From Haloarcula mannanilytica (lineage in GTDB: Archaea > Halobacteriota > Halobacteria > Halobacteriales > Haloarculaceae), in contig NZ_BIXZ01000009.1 in the NCBI RefSeq assembly GCF_005406125.1, positions 80,435-144,434 of the forward strand: 64,000 nucleotides of DNA, read 5' to 3'. How positions within the stretch are numbered: the stretch's first letter is position 1; every line of letters begins with the position of its first letter. A model generated the notes under the pieces. It worked only from the letters and a program-made list of their open reading frames with translations. It searched no databases and was not told where the DNA came from. Both the position numbers and the translations under genes were made by a program. This document shows, piece by piece, positions 59,175-64,000 of this stretch.

Positions 59175-59311
59175 TCGTTTGTAGAGGTAGTTTCGTTGGC
59201 GCGTTCTTTGAGGAGCGTCTTGATTACTGAATCGAGGGACGTGTGGTCTTCCTCGTCCTTGATCTCCTCTAGCTGTTCTTTCGTCCAGTCCTGTACCCGT
59301 ATCATCGGCAT
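59171..59311 (-). CDS. Small RHH-like protein at the head of the defence operon
   Basis: 46 aa (MPMIRVQDWTKEQLEEIKDE, then EDHTSLDSVIKTLLKER). Strand, helix, then helix with SLDSVIKTLL resembles a ribbon-helix-helix domain. Its stop overlaps the DUF499 start by 4 nt (ATGA). As the first gene of the operon it could be the repressor of the whole system. The ATG at 59305 is an alternative start. Confidence 0.6.
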   Translation of the reverse strand: MPMIRVQDWTKEQLEEIKDEEDHTSLDSVIKTLLKERANETTSTNE

Positions 59312-59662
59312 AATTGTATCACGAAATGTCCACTTCCCTGAGTTTCCTGCATAGTAGGTTATCAGGGTGTATACAGACAGTTGACTTAGTCATTTGGTAT
59401 TTTAAAGAGGAGTTTAGTGTAACAGGTCTGGAGTTCGACTATGATATGCCCCTCTGGCCAATCTGACATCCAATCCGCCAACTATTAGCCATCTCTTTGT
59501 AGCTCCGATCAGACTCGGACAATATGCCGAAGCCCGATATCGAAGTCTTCGACGACGGCGACGCCTATCCATGGTTGAGCATATCCGCGAATTTCTGCGG
59601 TCTGCTGGTTATCAACTAGATCCAGTCCCTGATTCAGACGAATAAGCCTCTCACTCACCGAT
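59312..59662. other. Intergenic region between the two defence operons
   Basis: 351 nt, relatively AT-rich; it holds the promoter of the helicase-methylase-ATPase operon on the minus strand and a possible gene remnant on the plus strand (next entry). No strong repeat seen. Confidence 0.5.
59524..59645 (+). pseudogene. Possible remnant of a ~40-residue gene
   Basis: MPKPDIEVFDDGDAYPW in one frame and VEHIREFLRSAGYQLDPVPD plus SDE and a stop in the next would join into one plausible acidic protein across a shift near 59575. Neither half is a normal gene alone. Could be a decayed small orphan gene. Confidence 0.35.
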
Positions 59663-61081
59663 TCACATATAGTAGAAATACTGTGGCCGAACCTCTGAAA
59701 TGGACTCAGTATCTACTTCGGATAGGATTGTACCGACACGCTTTGCAACACTCACGGTTGCTGGCATCCGAATTGCGTAGTCCGATGTATTCCAGTCGAG
59801 TTTTGTGAAAAAGAGAATCTCCTTACAGATCTCTAACGAAGGTGTCTCACAAATCTCGTCAGGTCGGATCTCAATCGGTGATGGTACTCCACTCCCCTGA
59901 TAGGTCGTCTCTTCCGGGACATATCCGGATGTGTAGAGATAGTGGACGTCGTCATCAGGGACGCTCAGGAGGGTTCCCCGCATGGCGGGATAATCCGTAG
60001 GTGGGAACAACCTGACCTTTGGCCGCCTACGAACCCAGACTAGATCTAAATCGCGAACACCGTCTGTGGCATCAAGCAACCCTTCACGTTCTTCTTCCCA
60101 GAAGACAGATGGCTTATGAAGGACGAACCGGCTGGGACGTGTCCCTTTCTGAGCTTCGTAGTATTCCAGAATCTGCTCACCTACCTGTCTAGCCGCCTCA
60201 TATGAGAGGTGGGGAGACCCATTCTCGTCCTCGGTGATATCCGGGAGTGGATCGCTCTGAAGGATAATATGGTCCCGTCCGTGAAAGACGTGAGCAAGAG
60301 CAGCTCGAATTACATCATCTCCTTCGTCTCGCTCTCTGTAGAACGAGAGCCCTGCGTAGCAGTGCCCATCTTCGATCTGTCGAGTTTTCCAGGGATGCCC
60401 TCGTTGAGACTTGTATAGAAGTCCAACTGTGAGATTCCAGGCCCGAGATGCTCGCTGTCGGTCAGTACGGATCGCAAGTGTGGATGGCTTAATCAGTTGT
60501 GTGGGGATTCGAGCCTCCATCCCGATCAGTTTGATTCGATTTCGAAGATCAGAACCTTCCGACTGGATTCGCGCATGGTCTTGGTTCTCAGGAGTACACG
60601 CGTCCATCACTTCTTGCGGAATACAGACGATGATTGCGTTCGGCTGAACCGAATCCCGTTCGATTATCTCTATGTCTTTCTGCACTAGCTTCAGGAATCG
60701 CTCCATCCGATCTCTGGGGGTCGATTTACTCGTAACAGATTGGATGTCTCGTCGACGAATTTGGCGTCTCCAGCCCTTTTTTGCATTAATAGAGAGATTG
60801 AGCGGGGAACTCTTACCTAGCCCGGGATAGGGAACCTGCCACGGATTATCACTTGTTCCTGGATGGATCCCGACCTCCATATCATGAAGTAGTTCGGTCA
60901 ACCGGCGGATTGAATCTCGATCGCCGATAATCCCGAGTTTGATTGTATGGTGTCCTTCCTCATAGAGGCGTGGACCATATCTGATAAGGCCTCGTTTGGG
61001 AGAGGTTTCAGTACCTCCTTCAAACTGAATCTCTGGCTCCTCGAGGTGACGAAGCGTGAACGGGGTATCTTGGGGCGTCAT
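59663..61081 (-). CDS. Short prokaryotic Argonaute (MID-PIWI), probably catalytically inactive
   Basis: 472 aa. The start EPEIQFEGG...PKRGLIRYGP is typical of short pAgos. MID domain: NAIIVCIPQEVMDACT near 148-163 and LRNRIKLIGMEARIPTQLI near 179-197, the region that holds the guide 5' end. PIWI domain: RAWNLTVGLLYKSQRGHPWK, then HCYAGLSFYRE (240-250), where the first catalytic Asp is replaced by Ser. Ends in a bulky aromatic tail (RPQYFYYM), as pAgos do. It would use a guide to sense target nucleic acid and switch on its partner. Overlaps the REase-APAZ gene by 4 nt. Confidence 0.85.
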   Translation of the reverse strand: MTPQDTPFTLRHLEEPEIQFEGGTETSPKRGLIRYGPRLYEEGHHTIKLGIIGDRDSIRRLTELLHDMEVGIHPGTSDNPWQVPYPGLGKSSPLNLSINAKKGWRRQIRRRDIQSVTSKSTPRDRMERFLKLVQKDIEIIERDSVQPNAIIVCIPQEVMDACTPENQDHARIQSEGSDLRNRIKLIGMEARIPTQLIKPSTLAIRTDRQRASRAWNLTVGLLYKSQRGHPWKTRQIEDGHCYAGLSFYRERDEGDDVIRAALAHVFHGRDHIILQSDPLPDITEDENGSPHLSYEAARQVGEQILEYYEAQKGTRPSRFVLHKPSVFWEEEREGLLDATDGVRDLDLVWVRRRPKVRLFPPTDYPAMRGTLLSVPDDDVHYLYTSGYVPEETTYQGSGVPSPIEIRPDEICETPSLEICKEILFFTKLDWNTSDYAIRMPATVSVAKRVGTILSEVDTESISEVRPQYFYYM

Positions 61082-62502
61082 TGTTCAATTCCACCTGTGT
61101 TTTCGAGATCAGAAGCTGACTCGATGAGCTCATCACGTTCGTCTCCGTCTTTGGGCGGGCGGACATTGAGGGAAAGCGAGTCAACTCTGGTTACTTCGAG
61201 TTCCTTTACGACGGGTATCTTTTCACCCATAAATCGATCAAGCTGAGTCTGATCGGACATCAGCAGCTCTTCCCAGACACGCAGCTGGCGGTCGTACTTA
61301 CTATTCTGGGCGTGGAAACGATTTGGCGAGAAGTCGTTTTGGAGCCGCGATTTACGCTCGCCTGTTACAGGTCGACGACCATCTGAAGTGAAAACCTGTG
61401 TGGGTAGCAGAACGTAGTAGTATTCTCCCGCATAGCGCCGTACTCGTACTTTGACACCGCGGTGGATGACATCGGGGTAGGAGTCTAACTCCTTTGCAAC
61501 CCAGGATCGACCTAGTTTTCGTTCGGTACCGTGCTGTCTGCGATCCAGTTCCGGGTATACGGTTGTTCCCTTCTCACGGTCGATGAGACAATCGTTATCT
61601 CTTGCAACGAGAGTGAAAATCCCCCTGAGAAGGGATCTTACGATGTTTTCACGCTCCTCTTCTTGAGCCCGCGTTCGGAGGAACTTCTCGAACTCTCGCG
61701 TTTCGAAACGGTCCTCGTGTATGTAATGACGAGTAGACCCCGGAAGATGGTCCGGATGAACGAGCGAATATAATTTCCGCTCGTGAAGCTTGATGGGGAA
61801 CGCTTCGTTGTTGTAATTATAGACGCGAGCAGATTCGGCTTCCTCTGTCGTCTCTATGATGTACAGTGTCTCTGGGTAGCGGGTTACCTGAAACAGATTC
61901 GTCGCATATTCTGTTTCCTCAGAAACCGGTTCATACGAATGAAGATATGGTTCGTACTGGAACCGTTCTGTTTTCTCGAGCTGATGAGCTTGTTGACGGA
62001 GGTCGTCGTATGTACCTACGAAAACATGGGTATCGATAGCAAAATCTCGGAACTCATCTACATCAGTATCATCTAGCCGATCTACGACCTCATCGTTAAC
62101 GCTGTCTTTGAGCTTTTCGTAGAAGTCGACCAGTTTCTGATTATCGGTGACATCACGATCGAACAGGGCTTTCCAGAGCTGGTCATTAGAAAGTGTCTCC
62201 GTAAAAATATAGAAATCAAACCGGTGGGGTTGGGGTTGTTTGATATATTCGAGGAAATACCGGGCCAATTCGTCTCTAAAATCGTTCGGGCTGAGGCCTG
62301 TGGAATACGCTTTTGCCTCGGCTACCACTTTATCGCCCGTAGCTTTGTTCACAAACTGAATATCGTCAAGCGTAGAGTGGAAGGCTGAATCCCGTTCGAC
62401 CATGTAATTCAGCCCTTCCATGTACTCGATGACGACTTCCTTATAGTCCTCCCCGCGTCTCGCCGTCCCTTCCCGCTCTTTATATAGATTGTAGATGGGC
62501 AC
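61078..62502 (-). CDS. REase-APAZ effector, partner of the short Argonaute (SPARDA-like)
   Basis: 474 aa from GTG 62502. Residues 10-100 form a PD-(D/E)XK nuclease-like domain: RRGEDYKEVVIEYMEGLNY, an acidic pair Asp46-Asp47 in TLDDIQFV, and AEAKAYS with the E-x-K at 62-64, as in Mrr/RecB-like nucleases. The remaining 370 residues (for example YLHSYEPVSEETEYATNLF, ELDRRQHGTERKLGRSW) have the size and place of the APAZ domain that binds short Argonautes. In characterised short-Ago systems such an effector degrades DNA or depletes metabolites after target recognition; a nuclease here makes the SPARDA type likely. Confidence 0.8.
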   Translation of the reverse strand: MPIYNLYKEREGTARRGEDYKEVVIEYMEGLNYMVERDSAFHSTLDDIQFVNKATGDKVVAEAKAYSTGLSPNDFRDELARYFLEYIKQPQPHRFDFYIFTETLSNDQLWKALFDRDVTDNQKLVDFYEKLKDSVNDEVVDRLDDTDVDEFRDFAIDTHVFVGTYDDLRQQAHQLEKTERFQYEPYLHSYEPVSEETEYATNLFQVTRYPETLYIIETTEEAESARVYNYNNEAFPIKLHERKLYSLVHPDHLPGSTRHYIHEDRFETREFEKFLRTRAQEEERENIVRSLLRGIFTLVARDNDCLIDREKGTTVYPELDRRQHGTERKLGRSWVAKELDSYPDVIHRGVKVRVRRYAGEYYYVLLPTQVFTSDGRRPVTGERKSRLQNDFSPNRFHAQNSKYDRQLRVWEELLMSDQTQLDRFMGEKIPVVKELEVTRVDSLSLNVRPPKDGDERDELIESASDLENTGGIEQ

Positions 62503-62614
62503 GTTGTATCTCGTTACAAGGAAGTCTCGTGTGAATTACTTTTCCCTCAGTCGTTGGATAGTCTAGTGGGATCCGACGGTACTTCTATAAAACGAGCGGT
62601 ATATATTGGAGATA

Positions 62615-63463
62615 ATGAATCGCGAGGACTTGGGAACGACTCTGCGCCTCCTCAATCGCGAACGTGGGGCCGCGGATGCGTTACCGAAAAAGTCGCTTCA
62701 CAAGCTCCTCTACCGTATTGACGTCAAATCTGCCGAGCGAAATCTGGATATCTCGATCCCGTATTATTGGTATCTCTTTGGTACTGTCTCTCCAGCCACG
62801 CCCTCGACTGTCCCCTCAGCGAGTATTAACGAGCCCGGACTTGAAGATCGCCTACGTTCTGTTGTCTCAGAGGCTCTCTCTGAATATTACGAACATGGAT
62901 TAGAATGGCTCACAGACCGAATGTATGATGATGCGCCGTATCAGGTTCAGCGGGATTTTCGGGAGCTAGATAAGAAAATACGAACGTTACATACGGAGTA
63001 CCACGATTTCTTTGAGGTTGACCCAAGCAGAGAATCAGTACTCAGCTCCGTCCACGACACTTTTGAATCATTTCCAAACGACCGATTTCCGGAGTACGAT
63101 CGACCACTAATCAAGTGGTATAACGCGGTCACTCGAGAACTCCATTCGCATTCTCCTGATCCCTCCAGATTGATGACGGTGAATGTAACGTTCTGGCGTA
63201 TCTTTGCACTTGAGCTTGCTCAACGGCATGCCCAGGGAATGTCTCCGGAAGAGGTTCGTGGGAACCTCGGTATAACCTCGTTTGAGGAGGCTCGGAGTTC
63301 TGCGATTCAGAAACTTGACGAATTCGAAGAGGAAGACCTTGATGCGAAATTTTCTGGATTACCGACTGAACTCGAATCTGAACGGAGTGCAGCTGACGAA
63401 CTTGTTGCTCCGATTCTTGAACGCCGGGGAATTGCGCACGAAGATCTCCATCCGGGCCAATGA
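62615..63463 (+). CDS. Hypothetical protein paired with a PIN-domain gene
   Basis: 282 aa from ATG 62615; TATAAAA about 30 nt upstream predicts a leaderless mRNA. The N-terminus (LGTTLRLLNRERGAADALPK, KSLHKLLYRIDVKSAERNL in parts) is helical, with SIPYYWYLFGTVSP as a conserved-looking core, then a long helical domain. Divergent from the Argonaute operon. It overlaps the PIN-domain gene by 4 nt, so a toxin-antitoxin-like or defence pair is possible. Family not recognised. Confidence 0.65.
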   Translation: MNREDLGTTLRLLNRERGAADALPKKSLHKLLYRIDVKSAERNLDISIPYYWYLFGTVSPATPSTVPSASINEPGLEDRLRSVVSEALSEYYEHGLEWLTDRMYDDAPYQVQRDFRELDKKIRTLHTEYHDFFEVDPSRESVLSSVHDTFESFPNDRFPEYDRPLIKWYNAVTRELHSHSPDPSRLMTVNVTFWRIFALELAQRHAQGMSPEEVRGNLGITSFEEARSSAIQKLDEFEEEDLDAKFSGLPTELESERSAADELVAPILERRGIAHEDLHPGQ

Positions 63464-63834
63464 CTCGATACTTCGTAGACACTAACGTCCTCATTGGACT
63501 CACGTTTTCTCACGATCGGTGGGCCGTAGAAGCAGAGCGTATCCTAGACGGTCATAACACGCTCTTCACGAGTGAGTTTGTGATCTACGAGTATTGCAGC
63601 CGTCCACAAGGAGCGCCTCGAGTTGTGTCTGACCCCGATCAGCTACAGGTTGACTCTGACGATACCGATGGCGTGTTCGGGACCGTTCTTGAAGACTTTC
63701 AAGAGAACGTCGAGGATAATATCCCAATGTACAACCGAGAAATCGATTTACAGCGCTACGATGGGCTTTCCTTTGAGAGGATCTTAGAGATTTTCTTCGA
63801 TCGCTCTTGCGTAGGAGATTGTGGATACTGTTGA
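63460..63834 (+). CDS. PIN-domain protein, apparently truncated
   Basis: 124 aa. TRYFVDTNVLIGLTFSHDRW carries the first PIN Asp, and LFTSEFVIYEYCSR the conserved Glu. The usual third and fourth acidic motifs expected near residue 115-140 are missing; the sequence ends abruptly in FFDRSCVGDCGYC just before an IS1595-like transposase. Insertion of the IS probably cut off the C-terminus, so the RNase may be inactive. Confidence 0.65.
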   Translation: MTRYFVDTNVLIGLTFSHDRWAVEAERILDGHNTLFTSEFVIYEYCSRPQGAPRVVSDPDQLQVDSDDTDGVFGTVLEDFQENVEDNIPMYNREIDLQRYDGLSFERILEIFFDRSCVGDCGYC

Positions 63835-63836
63835 GC

Positions 63837-64000
63837 CGTAGCTGTGGAGTCGAAGAGGACAAGGGCACCGCGTCAGCGGTGCCCGACACGAATGATTCCG
63901 CTAGATGTGTTTGGGTCGGAATCGGTCGCAGCGGACCTGCTGGAACAGGTTCGCTGGCGTGACGGTGTTACCTGTCCTCGCTGCCGTTCTGACCGGACGG
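63837..64000 (+). mobile_element. IS1595-like insertion sequence, left part
   Basis: The transposase start at 63892 and a perfect hairpin GGGCACCGC/GCGGTGCCC (about 63870-63891) just before it mark the left end of an IS. The exact terminal repeat cannot be fixed without the right end, which is outside the window. Confidence 0.55.
63892..64000 (+). CDS. IS1595-family-like transposase, N-terminus
   Basis: The first 36 residues (MIPLDVFGSESVAADLLEQV then RWRDGVTCPRCRSDRT) match the N-terminal zinc-ribbon region of IS1595-type DDE transposases, with CPRC as the first half of the ribbon. The gene continues beyond the window. Confidence 0.75.
   Translation, partial: MIPLDVFGSESVAADLLEQVRWRDGVTCPRCRSDRT

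Overview
The window is haloarchaeal DNA. Coding regions are GC-rich and favour G/C in third codon positions, the proteins are strongly acidic, and there are archaeal TFB and Orc1/Cdc6 genes, a Tat-type lipoprotein signal and TATA boxes placed for leaderless transcription. Most of it looks like accessory DNA: a plasmid, megaplasmid or integrated conjugative element carrying metal-homeostasis genes, many small uncharacterised genes, a replication region and a defence island, and ending in an insertion sequence.

Layout. 0-2.8 kb: start of a Tat-exported multicopper oxidase, a DtxR-type metal regulator, a small histone-fold-like protein, and ExoVII-like xseA/xseB. 3.0-15.0 kb: one tightly packed co-directional operon resembling a conjugative type IV secretion system (small membrane proteins, a secreted protein, a lipoprotein, a VirB6-like membrane protein, a VirB4 ATPase and a large VirD4-like ATPase with extra C-terminal domains). 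15.0-22 kb: iteron-like repeats, a primase-polymerase-like gene, small zinc proteins, a VapBC-like pair, a GC-rich hairpin-dense stretch and an OB-fold DNA-binding protein. 22-25 kb: a four-gene minus-strand operon and a CARF-like/HTH regulator. 25-45 kb: TFB, a Bat-like HTH regulator next to a Zn/Cd/Pb-type P1B ATPase, and a long series of small plus-strand genes including a DUF932-like protein, an ArdC-like antirestriction protein, an AbiE pair and a SWIM-finger protein. 45-48.6 kb: an Orc1/Cdc6 gene flanked by matching iterons, plus a second Orc1/Cdc6 gene broken by a stop codon. 48.7-59.3 kb: a five-gene defence operon (SNF2 helicase with PLD-like domain, DUF1156 methylase, small partner, DUF499 ATPase, small RHH-like protein). 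59.7-62.5 kb: a short Argonaute and its REase-APAZ partner. 62.6-64 kb: a PIN-domain gene pair, truncated near the left end of an IS1595-like element.

Two repeated non-coding families run through the accessory genes and are the most unusual feature of the window. The first is an inverted repeat, TTAACCAAC(A/G) then 20-22 bp then TGTTGGTTAA, present eight times. The second is a GC-rich hairpin, sixteen candidate copies, all on the plus strand just ahead of start codons. Its stem sequence changes from copy to copy while pairing is kept, and its loop usually holds GGGTG or GGGCG. Four copies of each are stacked as inverted repeat, hairpin, gene. They look like shared control elements, or cassette boundaries, for the element's cargo genes.

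Working picture (inference): the T4SS moves the element; the primase-polymerase, OB-fold protein and Orc1 with its iterons maintain it; ArdC would protect it on entry; the TFB and the shared cis elements may coordinate expression; AbiE, the helicase-methylase-ATPase operon and the Argonaute pair act against invading DNA.
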